In this document: in pieces, positions 14,829 to 22,573 of the stretch
Layout: the number at the start of each line of letters is the position of its first letter
Position numbering within the stretch: the first letter of the stretch is position 1
NCBI RefSeq assembly: GCF_049965315.1
Contig: NZ_JBMFWL010000019.1
Coordinates: 1 to 36,531 of the forward strand
Direction of reading: 5' to 3'
Origin: Acidithiobacillus_B sp049965315
Lineage (GTDB): Bacteria > Pseudomonadota > Gammaproteobacteria > Acidithiobacillales > Acidithiobacillaceae
DNA: 36,531 nucleotides
Position numbers and translations under genes: made by a program
The notes under the pieces: generated by a model
The model's database searches: none
What the model was told of the DNA's origin: nothing
The model's input: the letters and a program-made list of their open reading frames with translations, nothing else

Positions 14829-15920
14829 ATGGCCCTGGCCTGCGGTATTGTCGGTTTACCCAATGTGGGCAAGTCCACCCTCTTCAACGCCCTGACCAAG
14901 GCCGGGATCGCTGCCGAGAACTACCCCTTCTGCACCATCGAGCCCAATGTCGGCATTGTCGCCGTACCCGATCCGCGCCTCGCGCAACTGGCCGGGATCG
15001 TCAAGCCGCAGCGGGTGCTACCGGCCAGCATGGAGTTTGTCGACATCGCCGGACTCGTGGCCGGCGCCGCCCAGGGCGAGGGGCTGGGCAACCAGTTTCT
15101 CGCCCATATCCGTGAAACCGACGCCATCGCCCTGGTCACCCGCTGTTTTGAAGACCCCAATGTCGTCCACGTCAGCGGCAACATCGACCCGGTTCGGGAT
15201 CTCGAAGTCGTGCTCACGGAATTGATCCTGGCCGACCTGGCCACCGCCGAAAAGGGCCTGGCCCGCATTGCCCGGCAAGCCAAGGGTGGCGCCAAAGAGG
15301 CCGTCGCCGAGGCGGCGTTGCTGGAACGCGTCCTCCCCCACCTCGATCAGGGACGCAGCGCCGCCAGCCTGGCCATGAGTCCGGACGAGCGGGAACGCCT
15401 GCGTCCTCTCTGCCTGCTCACCATGAAACCCCTGATGATCATCGCCAATGTCGCCGAAGGGGAACTGCAGGAAGGCCCCTGGCGCGCTCCCCTGACGGTT
15501 TGGGCCGAGCAGCAGGGTGCCCGCATCGTCCCCGTCTGTGCCGCCATCGAGGCCGAGCTCGCCGAACTGGAGCCGGAGGAACAGCAGGCCTTCCTGGAGG
15601 ACCTGGGCCTGGAAGAACCCGGACTCAACCGCATCATCCGCGCCGCCTACGGGCTCCTGGGCCTGCAGACCTACTTCACCGCCGGCGTCAAGGAAGTGCG
15701 CGCCTGGACCGTTCCCGTGGGTGCCACCGCCCCCCAGGGAGCAGGCGTCATCCATAGCGATTTCGAGCGCGGGTTCATCCGTGCCGAGGTCATCGCCTAT
15801 GACGACTTCATTCGCTACCAGGGCGAAAGCGGGGCCCGCGAGGCCGGCCGGATGCGCCTGGAGGGCAAGGACTATGTCCTTCAGGACGGTGACGTGGTGC
15901 ATTTCCGTTTCAACGTCTAA
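14829..15920 (+). CDS. ychF: Redox-regulated P-loop ATPase YchF (Obg family)
   Basis: 363 aa. It binds ribosomes and hydrolyses ATP; in E. coli it modulates oxidative-stress responses. The P-loop GLPNVGKST (residues 9-17), switch II DIAGLVAGAAQGEGLGN, the NVAE motif that replaces NKxD and gives ATP preference, and the C-terminal TGS domain (TYFTAGVKEVRAWT, GFIRAEVIAYDD) are all visible. Start ATG after AGGAGAACGAG. It is the third gene of the rplY-pth-ychF unit. Confidence 0.96.
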   Translation: MALACGIVGLPNVGKSTLFNALTKAGIAAENYPFCTIEPNVGIVAVPDPRLAQLAGIVKPQRVLPASMEFVDIAGLVAGAAQGEGLGNQFLAHIRETDAIALVTRCFEDPNVVHVSGNIDPVRDLEVVLTELILADLATAEKGLARIARQAKGGAKEAVAEAALLERVLPHLDQGRSAASLAMSPDERERLRPLCLLTMKPLMIIANVAEGELQEGPWRAPLTVWAEQQGARIVPVCAAIEAELAELEPEEQQAFLEDLGLEEPGLNRIIRAAYGLLGLQTYFTAGVKEVRAWTVPVGATAPQGAGVIHSDFERGFIRAEVIAYDDFIRYQGESGAREAGRMRLEGKDYVLQDGDVVHFRFNV

Positions 15921-15967
15921 GGCGTAGACTAGGTGTAAATTTCCGGCACTGTCGAGGAGCTGCCACC

Positions 15968-16831
15968 ATGTTGTATCCCGAGTTGTTCAAATCCTTGGAA
16001 AGCGCACGCTGGAACATGAGCACGGATATTCCCTGGGATCAGTTCGACCGCAGCCGGATCAGCGACGAGCAACTGCGCACCATCAAGATGAATGCCGTCA
16101 CCGAGTGGTCGGCCCTGCCCGCCACGGAGATGTTCCTGCGCGACAACCGCGACGATTCCGACTTCTGCGCCTTCATGTCCATCTGGTTCTATGAAGAGCA
16201 GAAACACGCCCTGGTCCTCATGGACTACCTTCAGCGCTTCGCGCCCGACTATGCCCCCAGCGAGGAAGAACTGCACAAGGTCCGTTTCGAATTCGACCCG
16301 GCCCCGGCCCTGGAAACCCTCATGCTGCACTTCTGCGGCGAGATCCGCCTCACCCATTGGTACAAGCGCGCCGCCCAGTGGCACACGGAACCGGTCATCC
16401 GCGTCATTTACGAGACCCTTTCCAAGGATGAAGCCCGCCATGCGGGGATTTATCTCAAATACATGCGTCGCGCCATCGAGCGGCACGGGGACGAAGCCCG
16501 CCTGGCCTTCGCCCGCATCGGCGTGCTCATGGCCAACACCAAGACCGCCAAGGCCCTGCACCCCACCAACCTCCACGTGAGCAAGGCGCGCTATCCCGAG
16601 GACAGCGTCCAAAGCCAGCTCCCTGATCCCGGCTGGCTGGAGCAATGGCTGGACACCCAGATCCATTTCGACGACATCTGGGAGCAGAAGGTCATCAACG
16701 GCATCCTCCGCAACCTCTCCACCCTGCTGGACACCCCGCTGCAGAACGCCAAGGACCTCAGCCGTTATCGCAAGGCCATGGTCGCGCGCATGGGAGGCGG
16801 AGCGGGAAATGCGCAGCAGGCAGCCGGTTAG
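15968..16831 (+). CDS. Ferritin-like diiron-carboxylate protein of unknown function
   Basis: 287 aa. A four-helix-bundle diiron site can be drawn from E46 (TEWSALPATEM), E77-x-x-H80 (YEEQKHA), E125 (CGEIRLTHWY) and E155-x-x-H158 (DEARHAG), the two ExxH motifs of ferritin-like and acyl-ACP-desaturase/ribonucleotide-reductase-like oxidases. The protein is longer than ferritin and bacterioferritin (~160 aa) and resembles the desaturase/oxidase branch in layout, so an oxidase or oxygenase is more likely than iron storage. The substrate cannot be told. GAGGAG lies 8 nt before the ATG and the gene is 47 bp downstream of ychF. A structured terminator follows. Confidence 0.75.
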   Translation: MLYPELFKSLESARWNMSTDIPWDQFDRSRISDEQLRTIKMNAVTEWSALPATEMFLRDNRDDSDFCAFMSIWFYEEQKHALVLMDYLQRFAPDYAPSEEELHKVRFEFDPAPALETLMLHFCGEIRLTHWYKRAAQWHTEPVIRVIYETLSKDEARHAGIYLKYMRRAIERHGDEARLAFARIGVLMANTKTAKALHPTNLHVSKARYPEDSVQSQLPDPGWLEQWLDTQIHFDDIWEQKVINGILRNLSTLLDTPLQNAKDLSRYRKAMVARMGGGAGNAQQAAG

Positions 16832-16896
16832 CGCCCAGCAGGCGGGAAGGGGGAGGGGCTCATCCTGAACAGCACCCGCCGGCTCGGGCAAGGGTA

Positions 16897-16950
16897 GCGC
16901 CAGCCGACAGTCCGGCTGTGGCCGAACGGCGACGGCTAGCGCCTTGTTTT
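16897..16950 (+). terminator. Terminator-like branched hairpin after the diiron-protein gene
   Basis: GCGCCAGCCG pairs with CGGCTAGCGC (one mismatch), enclosing a smaller ACAG/CTGT hairpin, and is followed by TTGTTTT. It probably ends the rplY-pth-ychF-diiron transcript. Confidence 0.5.
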
Positions 16951-17085
16951 CCTTATAGGGCGTCCATGCCTAGTGGCAAAGGGCTACACCTGCCCTCCCC
17001 GGCTCCCGGCCACAGTCATCGTGAAAAGTGCGTAAGTATGCCCATTTGCCAGGATCGGCCGCGTTCGCCGCTCCTGCGCGGGACA

Positions 17086-17101
17086 TGGCACCATTCTTGC
17101 T
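17086..17101 (+). promoter_or_regulatory. Sigma-54 (RpoN) promoter
   Basis: TGGCACCATTCTTGCT matches the -24/-12 consensus TGGCAC-N5-TTGCW at every fixed position with exact GG-to-GC spacing. Transcription would start near 17112, about 146 nt before the glycine-zipper lipoprotein gene, the only gene in position to use it. Such promoters need an AAA+ activator; none is in the window. Confidence 0.7.
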
Positions 17102-17257
17102 ATTCTTTAACCTGAGTCCGGCGGTTGGCAGAATGCGCTGCCGTGGCTCCTGGCGCAAAAGCGGTCTGTAAAGCGCCGAATCCAGGGTAATCCCAATGCC
17201 TCTATAAGTCGGGAAGCAGCAGGGTTCGTTTTGTCATTCTCAACATGGAGAGAAAAT

Positions 17258-17608
17258 ATGCGCAAAATCCTTTTCCTCGGCGCTGGCTTACTGCTCCTGG
17301 CCGGCTGTGCCAGCAACCCTTATGGGCCCTACGGCTCCACCCCGGCATTCGGCAGCAGCACCACCGCCGACACCGCCACCGGGGCAGCGCTGGGTGCCGT
17401 GGCCGGGGCCGTCATCGGCAACCAGACGCACAGCCCCCTGGCGGGCGCCGCCATCGGCGCCGGCGTGGGCGGCCTGGCGGGCTATGCCATCTCCAAAAAC
17501 CAGAATGGAAGCCCGGCCAATTGCCCCTCGGGATACAACTGCACCCCCAATACCCCGCCCCCCTCCTGCCCCCCTGGCTACACCTGCACCCCCAGCTACG
17601 GGCAATAG
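17258..17608 (+). CDS. Glycine-zipper lipoprotein
   Basis: 116 aa. A signal peptide with lipobox LLAGC (C17 lipidated) is followed by a short Tyr/Gly/Pro-rich linker and a glycine-zipper segment (~45-80: GAALGAVAGAVIGN, AGAAIGAGVGGLAGYAI), the type seen in outer-membrane lipoproteins of the SlyB/17-kDa group. The C-terminal part has two similar Cys-containing repeats (CPSGYNCTPNTPPP and CPPGYTCTPSYGQ) whose four cysteines could form disulfides in the periplasm. GGAGAG lies 5 nt before the ATG. Function unknown; probably envelope integrity. It is likely transcribed from the sigma-54 promoter at 17086. Confidence 0.85.
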   Translation: MRKILFLGAGLLLLAGCASNPYGPYGSTPAFGSSTTADTATGAALGAVAGAVIGNQTHSPLAGAAIGAGVGGLAGYAISKNQNGSPANCPSGYNCTPNTPPPSCPPGYTCTPSYGQ

Positions 17609-17659
17609 CCGAAGGGGCGGAGCGCGGCCATCGCCGTATTCAGGCATTGGCCTTATTGC

Positions 17660-17687
17660 TTGCATCCTCCGGTGGATGTGCTAATCT
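17660..17687 (+). promoter_or_regulatory. Candidate sigma-70 promoter for the cold-shock gene
   Basis: TTGCAT, 16 bp, TAATCT, 43 bp upstream of the csp start codon. This gives a short leader, unlike the long thermosensing leader of E. coli cspA. Confidence 0.4.
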
Positions 17688-17730
17688 TTGAAGTGGCCAG
17701 TTCGGCTATTTCTTTTATTTGGGGTGTAAC

Positions 17731-17934
17731 ATGGCAGTCGGTACTGTAAAGTGGTTCAATGATAGCAAGGGCTTTGGGTTCATTACGCCGGAAGATGGCA
17801 AGGAAGATGTATTCGTTCATCACTCCGCCATCGAAGGGAGCGGTTTCAAGTCCCTCGCCGAAGGCGAGCGCGTAACCTTTGAAGTGACCCGCGGCCCGAA
17901 GGGCTTGCAGGCCGAGAAGGTTCGCCGGGCGTAA
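17731..17934 (+). CDS. Cold-shock domain protein (CspA family)
   Basis: 67 aa, one cold-shock (OB-fold) domain. RNP1 is KGFGFI and RNP2 is VFVHHSAI, with the conserved GTVKWFNDSKGFGFI start. Such proteins bind single-stranded RNA/DNA and act as RNA chaperones. The ATG at 17731 (MAVGTVKWF) is the family start; an in-frame TTG four codons upstream is rejected. A stable hairpin follows. Paralogue identity (cspA, C, E) cannot be assigned. Confidence 0.95.
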   Translation: MAVGTVKWFNDSKGFGFITPEDGKEDVFVHHSAIEGSGFKSLAEGERVTFEVTRGPKGLQAEKVRRA

Positions 17935-17941
17935 TGCCCGC

Positions 17942-17963
17942 AGGGTGGCCTTCCAGCCACCCT
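17942..17963 (+). terminator. Hairpin downstream of the cold-shock gene
   Basis: AGGGTGGC, 6-nt loop, GCCACCCT: a perfect 8-bp stem, followed by a second small CCCC/GGGG hairpin. No T tract is present, so it may protect the 3' end rather than terminate by the classical mechanism. Confidence 0.45.
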
Positions 17964-18067
17964 CCCCTTGCGGGGACAAAGTAGTGCAACATCGTATTTT
18001 ATACCGGTTTGGCCTTTGCGATTCCGGTTTTTCTTTGTTGCGTCCGTAGGTTACAGTTCCTGTGGCC

Positions 18068-18508
18068 TCAGCGCGGAGCCTTGCTGCGCGCCAGCAAGAC
18101 CGAAGCCTCCGCCAGACGTGCAACCCCCTCGGCCACGCTGCCAAAAAGCAAATGATCCACGCCCCGGCGACCGTGGGTTCCCAGAACGATCAAATCAGCG
18201 CCCCAGCTTCGCCCTTCCTGACTGATCAGCTCTGCCACCCGATGCCCACCCACTCCGGTTTCCAGAAGACGGCTCGTGAAAGACACGCCCAAGGCCTCGG
18301 CGCGCGCGGCGGCTTTGTCCAGGATCTCCTGTCCCTGCGTCCGAAGCAGATCGAGCACTCCGCCGCCCGCCAGATAATCGCCATAAATATCCACCACATG
18401 GAGAATGAGCAGCGCTGCCCCCCGCTCTGCCGCCAATTGCGTGGCCGCGTCCAGGGCGGCCTCCGATGGGACGCTGCCATCGGTAGCCAACAGGATCCTT
18501 TGGTACAT
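18068..18508 (-). CDS. Universal stress protein (UspA family)
   Basis: 146 aa, single Usp domain. The N-terminal YQRILLATDGS and the C-terminal nucleotide-binding motif GTHGRRG-x-FGSVAE (G-2x-G-9x-G-S/T) indicate an ATP-binding member. AAGGAGG lies 6 nt before the ATG at 18508, which is better than the ATG two codons upstream that touches the ribosome site. It lies 123 bp downstream of motB in the same direction; co-transcription is possible but not required. Confidence 0.93.
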   Translation of the reverse strand: MYQRILLATDGSVPSEAALDAATQLAAERGAALLILHVVDIYGDYLAGGGVLDLLRTQGQEILDKAAARAEALGVSFTSRLLETGVGGHRVAELISQEGRSWGADLIVLGTHGRRGVDHLLFGSVAEGVARLAEASVLLARSKAPR

Positions 18509-18631
18509 TCTCATCCTCCTTCGTTAAAGATCGGCACGATTCGTTTTGCGGGCCCATGCAGACAGATCTCCCGGAACACGCCTGGCAAGGCGCGAAAGGC
18601 GCCAGAGCAGGCCAAGACGGTCCTTTCCTCC

Positions 18632-19546
18632 CTAATGTACCGCAGCGGAAATCGTCTGGGCAGCCGCTGCGGCGCTGGCCACGGAGCGTTCCGCCTGCTG
18701 GTTGCGCACGATTTTGGCGGCCGCTTCCTGACTCAACACCACAATACTGACGCGCCGGTTCAGGGGTGAATCGGGATTTTTGGGATCATAAAGCACCGCC
18801 GAGCCCATCCCCACCACGCGCAGCACCTTGCTTTCATCCAGCCCCCCCTGCACCAGCACCTGGCGCACGGCATTGGCACGCCCCGCCGAAAGATTATAGT
18901 TGCTATAGCCCTTGCCCCCATTCTGATAGTGCAAGGCGTCGGTATGGCCGGTGATGCTGATCTGGTTGGGCAATCGATTCAGCGATGGGGCAATGGCCTG
19001 GAAAATGCTGCGCGCGTAGGACTCCAGGTCGGTGCTGCCCAGGGCGAACATGGGTCTTTTCGCACTATCGACCACCTGGATGCGCAGACCCTCCCTGGTA
19101 ATGCTCACCAATAATTGATGACGGAAGGCATTGAGCAGCGGGTTGCTGGCGATTTGCTGATTGAGGACTTTTTGCAGATTTTCCAGATTCTTCCGGTCAA
19201 CGGCGGCGGCTGCAGACTGGGCAATCTGCGTGCTATTGGGCTTCGCTCCGCGCTGTTCTTCACCCACGGTCTTGACCAGGTTCCTGCCGCCGCCCGGCAA
19301 TATGGAATTGGAGGAACCGCTGCCCGGACCGCCCATGAGGGAAACCTTCTCGGGATTTTTGAACCACTGGGCAATGCCCTGGAGCTGCGCCTTGGTCGTT
19401 GAGCCCAGCAGCCACATCAAAAGAAAAAAGGCCATCAGGGCGGTGACGAAATCGGCATAGGCGATCTTCCAGGCCCCGCCATGGCCGCCGGCGGATTTCT
19501 TGATCCGCTTGATGACAATGGGCTGGGTTTTATCGTCACCCGACAT
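18632..19546 (-). CDS. motB: Flagellar motor protein MotB
   Basis: 304 aa. It is the stator subunit anchored to peptidoglycan. One membrane helix (~28-48) carries the proton-binding D32 (YADFVTALMAFFLLMW), a plug/linker follows, and the OmpA-like peptidoglycan-binding domain (~190-275) shows ITGHTD, NYNLSAGRANAVRQVL and NRRVSIVVL. It starts 6 bp after motA. With MotA it forms the proton channel that drives the flagellum; the presence of the essential Asp suggests a functional stator. Confidence 0.95.
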   Translation of the reverse strand: MSGDDKTQPIVIKRIKKSAGGHGGAWKIAYADFVTALMAFFLLMWLLGSTTKAQLQGIAQWFKNPEKVSLMGGPGSGSSNSILPGGGRNLVKTVGEEQRGAKPNSTQIAQSAAAAVDRKNLENLQKVLNQQIASNPLLNAFRHQLLVSITREGLRIQVVDSAKRPMFALGSTDLESYARSIFQAIAPSLNRLPNQISITGHTDALHYQNGGKGYSNYNLSAGRANAVRQVLVQGGLDESKVLRVVGMGSAVLYDPKNPDSPLNRRVSIVVLSQEAAAKIVRNQQAERSVASAAAAAQTISAAVH

Positions 19547-19552
19547 GGCGGA

Positions 19553-20413
19553 TCACTTTCCTTTCATTTCGCGCAGGTGGGCATCCATTTCCTGGAAGCT
19601 CGGACGTTCGGTGGAAAACAGCACCTTACGCCCGAACTCGATGGCCACCTGGGGCGGGTAGGCATTCATGGTCGCCAGCAGGGCCACCTTGACGCATTCC
19701 AGCATCTTGCTGCTTTCCTCGGCGCGCTCCTCCAGGCGCGCCGCCACCGGCGCAACCACGGCGTAACCGAGCAGAATGCCCAGAAAGGTACCCACCAACG
19801 CCGCGGCAATGAGCTCGCCCAACACCGACGGCGGCTTGTCCACCGAAGCCATGGTGTGGACCACCCCCATCACGGCCGCCACGATACCGAAGGCGGGCAT
19901 CCCGTCGGCGGCGCGGGTCAGGGCGTGAATCGGGATTTCCTGCTCACGATGATGGGTTTCAATATCCACATCCATGAGGTTTTCCATCTCGAAGGCGCCG
20001 AGATTGCCCCCCACCATCAGGCGCAGGTAATCGGTGATGAATTCCAGTATATGATGATCGCCCAGGATGCGCGGATATTTCTTGAACAACTCGCTGGATT
20101 GGGGATCGTCGACATCCCCTTCCACGGACATGAGCCCGCCCTGGCGGATGCGGGTGAAGAGTTCATTGAGCAGGGAAAGAAGCTCCAGATACGCGCTTTT
20201 CGTGTATTTCGAACCCTTGAGCGCCTGGGGAAAGGCCTTGAGGGTGGCCTTGAAGGATTTGGGGAAAGTGGAGGCGAAAAAGGTCCCCAGGGCACCACCG
20301 GCGATCATCAGCAGCTCATAGGGCTGCATGAGCGCCATCAACTGCCCTCCCTCCAGGGCGAAACCGCCAAAGATGGCGCCCAGGGCGATGACATAACCGA
20401 TCATCAGGAACAT
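19553..20413 (-). CDS. motA: Flagellar motor protein MotA
   Basis: 286 aa. Four membrane helices (about 3-22, 30-50, 170-190 and 200-220) flank a large cytoplasmic loop that contacts FliG. Conserved elements include MIAGGALGTFFAS, the loop LRLMVGGNLGAFEMENLMD and PAFGIVAAVMGVVHTM with the conserved proline. AAAGGA precedes the ATG. It is cotranscribed with motB. A weak sigma-54-like sequence lies about 55 bp upstream. Confidence 0.95.
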   Translation of the reverse strand: MFLMIGYVIALGAIFGGFALEGGQLMALMQPYELLMIAGGALGTFFASTFPKSFKATLKAFPQALKGSKYTKSAYLELLSLLNELFTRIRQGGLMSVEGDVDDPQSSELFKKYPRILGDHHILEFITDYLRLMVGGNLGAFEMENLMDVDIETHHREQEIPIHALTRAADGMPAFGIVAAVMGVVHTMASVDKPPSVLGELIAAALVGTFLGILLGYAVVAPVAARLEERAEESSKMLECVKVALLATMNAYPPQVAIEFGRKVLFSTERPSFQEMDAHLREMKGK

Positions 20414-20502
20414 ATCGTTATCCTTTGCGGATGAGCGATGAATGGAAACACCACGACGCTAATTAGCCTAGATCCGGCCATTTTTCGGATTGGGAGCATG
20501 AT

Positions 20503-21264
20503 TCACAAAAAGCCGCGGCGCGTGGCACTGAGCATTTCCCGATCCCGCCACTGGGCATAACGCAGCACCTGCTCGCTCATCATTGGCGTGATCCCCGCAA
20601 ACTGCAAGCCCAGCGCGCAGACGTGCTCGTGATGGAGGAGCTCCACGGGGCCCACGCTACGCAATTCCGCCGCCACCCCGAAGGTGTGCCCGCCACGCAG
20701 GGTGAACGTCACCTGGGCTATCCGCTCCCCGGCCTGAAATGGATAATCCGCTGGCGGACGAACCAGGACGCTCAGCCCCCCGCCACTAATGTTTTGCAAG
20801 CGCCCCTGTACCGTCTCGGCGCCATTACGCTGCAATTCCACCAGATCCGGATCACCCGGGGCGGGGGGGACGCGAAAAAACTGCCGGCGCTGCAATTGAT
20901 AAACCTGCCCTGGATAGGCCAGACGGATCCCTTCCTCGCCCGGGGTATGCAGATATTCCAAAAAAGCGGACGCAAAGCCGGTGGCAAGATGATTGGCGCG
21001 GCCGAATACCAGGAAAGGCTCGCCCTTTACCGGCTGCCAACGGCTGAAATCGGGATGCGGCGCGTCCATGAGCAGATAACCCTTGTGGCGCGCCACCTCC
21101 AGTACGATGGAAGTAAAGGTGCGGCTGCCTTTTTTGAAGATCAGCGTGCAAAAGCTGCGTTCATCGCGCAGGGTGGCGAGGAGCCGTTCCCCCTGCAAAG
21201 CGGAGCTGACCCGAAACCGATCGGAAAAAAGCGTATCGGCAATTTCCTGAAAGGACTCGCTCAC
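20503..21264 (-). CDS. ycgR: YcgR-like flagellar brake protein with PilZ domain
   Basis: 253 aa from the chosen start. An N-terminal YcgR beta domain is followed by a C-terminal PilZ domain with the c-di-GMP-binding signature R126-R127-xxx-R131 (QLQRRQFFRV) and N158-x-S-xx-G (NISGGG). In enterics YcgR with bound c-di-GMP slows and biases the motor by contacting MotA/FliG. Here it sits just upstream of motAB, which supports the same role. No ATG is available: the GTG at 21264 follows GGGGG at 6 nt spacing and is preferred; the frame stays open to a GTG at 21366, which would add 34 residues. Confidence 0.85.
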   Translation of the reverse strand: MSESFQEIADTLFSDRFRVSSALQGERLLATLRDERSFCTLIFKKGSRTFTSIVLEVARHKGYLLMDAPHPDFSRWQPVKGEPFLVFGRANHLATGFASAFLEYLHTPGEEGIRLAYPGQVYQLQRRQFFRVPPAPGDPDLVELQRNGAETVQGRLQNISGGGLSVLVRPPADYPFQAGERIAQVTFTLRGGHTFGVAAELRSVGPVELLHHEHVCALGLQFAGITPMMSEQVLRYAQWRDREMLSATRRGFL

Positions 21265-21411
21265 GGCCGCCCCCTTACTGGGGCTGCGGTGGGATGGCAG
21301 CGCAAAACGCTCCGTGACATATTCACCCAAAGCGGATCGATACTCCCACGGTCCGCCGCATGCCACCCGAATCCGGGTCTTTTTTGCCCCACCATAATTC
21401 CTGAAAACATC

Positions 21412-21912
21412 CTACTGCACCACAAAGCTCGCAAAATAGACGGCGGCGATGGGCGGGGTTGCCGTCTTTACCGGCGCTTTCAGGGCGCCACCGCTCGTCT
21501 CCAGGATACGGTTGACGGAATCCTGAATCTGCTGGCGCAACTGCTCGCGCACCGCGGGTTCACTCACCTTGTCCGCCTGCTGGCTGGCCAGCAGGGTGAG
21601 AATGGCGTTGCGGATCTCGGGCATGAAGGTCTTGACCTCCTCGGCCACCTTGGGGTCGAAGGTCTTGAGCTGGATCTCCACCTGAATGTAATGGGTGCTG
21701 CCATCGCTGGTCTGGAGATTGGTAACCAGGGAACCCAGGTCAATAAATTTGGTATCTTGCAATTTTTTCTGGGCGATCTCGGCGGCGCTGGGTGCGGTGT
21801 GGGGCCTGAGCAGAAACCACCACGCCGCGCCGCCGGCGCCGGTCAATACCGCCACGGCGACCAGGATAATGAGGATCAGCTTCCCCTTACCGCCTTTTTT
21901 TTCTTCTGCCAT
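21412..21912 (-). CDS. fliL: Flagellar basal body-associated protein FliL
   Basis: 166 aa. A basic N-terminus (EEKKGGKGK), one membrane helix (~12-34) and a periplasmic stomatin-like domain (TKFIDLGSLVTNLQ...HYIQVEIQLKTFDPKVAEEV...RNAILTLLASQQADKV). FliL rings surround the stator and increase torque. The ATG at 21912 follows a GAAGGA-type site; a longer frame to 22059 is rejected. It is the first gene of the leftward motility block fliL-ycgR-motA-motB. Confidence 0.9.
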   Translation of the reverse strand: MAEEKKGGKGKLILIILVAVAVLTGAGGAAWWFLLRPHTAPSAAEIAQKKLQDTKFIDLGSLVTNLQTSDGSTHYIQVEIQLKTFDPKVAEEVKTFMPEIRNAILTLLASQQADKVSEPAVREQLRQQIQDSVNRILETSGGALKAPVKTATPPIAAVYFASFVVQ

Positions 21913-22108
21913 GTTCCGTCCTTCGCTGGAAAGCACGATTGGGTGATAATCTGATTCTATTTTACAAGAATAATCCATCGTCTGGTCGAAAGCATGCCCG
22001 GGCGTGCTGCTGGCGCTGCCGGGCGATGCAAACGCTCCCGCGCACCCGAGATCCGGCAATTGGCCGATAAGCGCCCCTGCCCGGCACCGTTTCGGGGGTC
22101 ATGGGGGT

Positions 22109-22561
22109 TTACGCGCGCAATGCCTGTTGCAGAAAGCGGTCGAGCTGATTGGCAAAGGCCTGGCGGTCGGTCAGGGCGAGGGTGGGCGCCCCCCCCGAAT
22201 GGATGCCGCTGGCGCGCAACTGCTCCAGCCAGCCGCGGACGGCCAGGCGCTCGCCGATACTATCGGAGGTAAAGCGCTCGCCCCGGGGACTCAGGGCGTG
22301 ACCGCCTTTGGCGAGGACTTCCGCCGCCAGGGGAATATCGGCGGTGATTACCAGATCACCGGCACAGAGTTCCGCGACGATGGCTTGATCCGCCACGTCG
22401 AATCCGGATGCGACCACCAGGCTGCGAATGCGTGGCGAAGAGGGTACGGCCAGGGGCCGGTTGGCCACCAGCGTCAGGTCGACGGGCAGACGCCTGGCAC
22501 TGCGAAAAAGGATTTCCTTGATCACCTTGGGACAGGCATCGGCATCTACCCAAATCTGCAT
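22109..22561 (-). CDS. yaiI: YaiI/YqxD family protein (UPF0178)
   Basis: 150 aa, family length. Conserved acidic residues of a PIN-like nuclease fold are visible: VDADACP at the start, GFDVADQAIV, and DLVITADIPLAAEV. The biochemical function is not established. It lies 12 bp downstream of the DEAD-box helicase gene and is probably co-transcribed with it. Confidence 0.92.
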   Translation of the reverse strand: MQIWVDADACPKVIKEILFRSARRLPVDLTLVANRPLAVPSSPRIRSLVVASGFDVADQAIVAELCAGDLVITADIPLAAEVLAKGGHALSPRGERFTSDSIGERLAVRGWLEQLRASGIHSGGAPTLALTDRQAFANQLDRFLQQALRA

Positions 22562-22573
22562 GGGCGGGATTGC

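Larger units (their letters stand above)
16832..17257. other. 426-bp intergenic region with terminator and sigma-54 promoter
   Basis: No protein gene is supported. It contains a structured terminator (16897-16950) for the diiron-protein transcript, a sigma-54-type promoter (17086-17101), and then about 145 nt of probable 5' leader before the lipoprotein gene. The leader is GC-rich with several short inverted repeats; I do not recognise it as a known riboswitch. Confidence 0.6.

Noticed and set aside
17660..17730. Thermosensing cold-shock leader upstream of the csp gene
   Set aside because: The predicted leader is only about 40 nt and no cspA-like fold or cold box is visible.
20465..20480. 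Sigma-54-like sequence upstream of motA (minus strand TGGCCGGATCTAGGCT)
   Set aside because: GG and GC have the right spacing, but the -24 and -12 boxes are otherwise poor compared with the two strong sites in this window.
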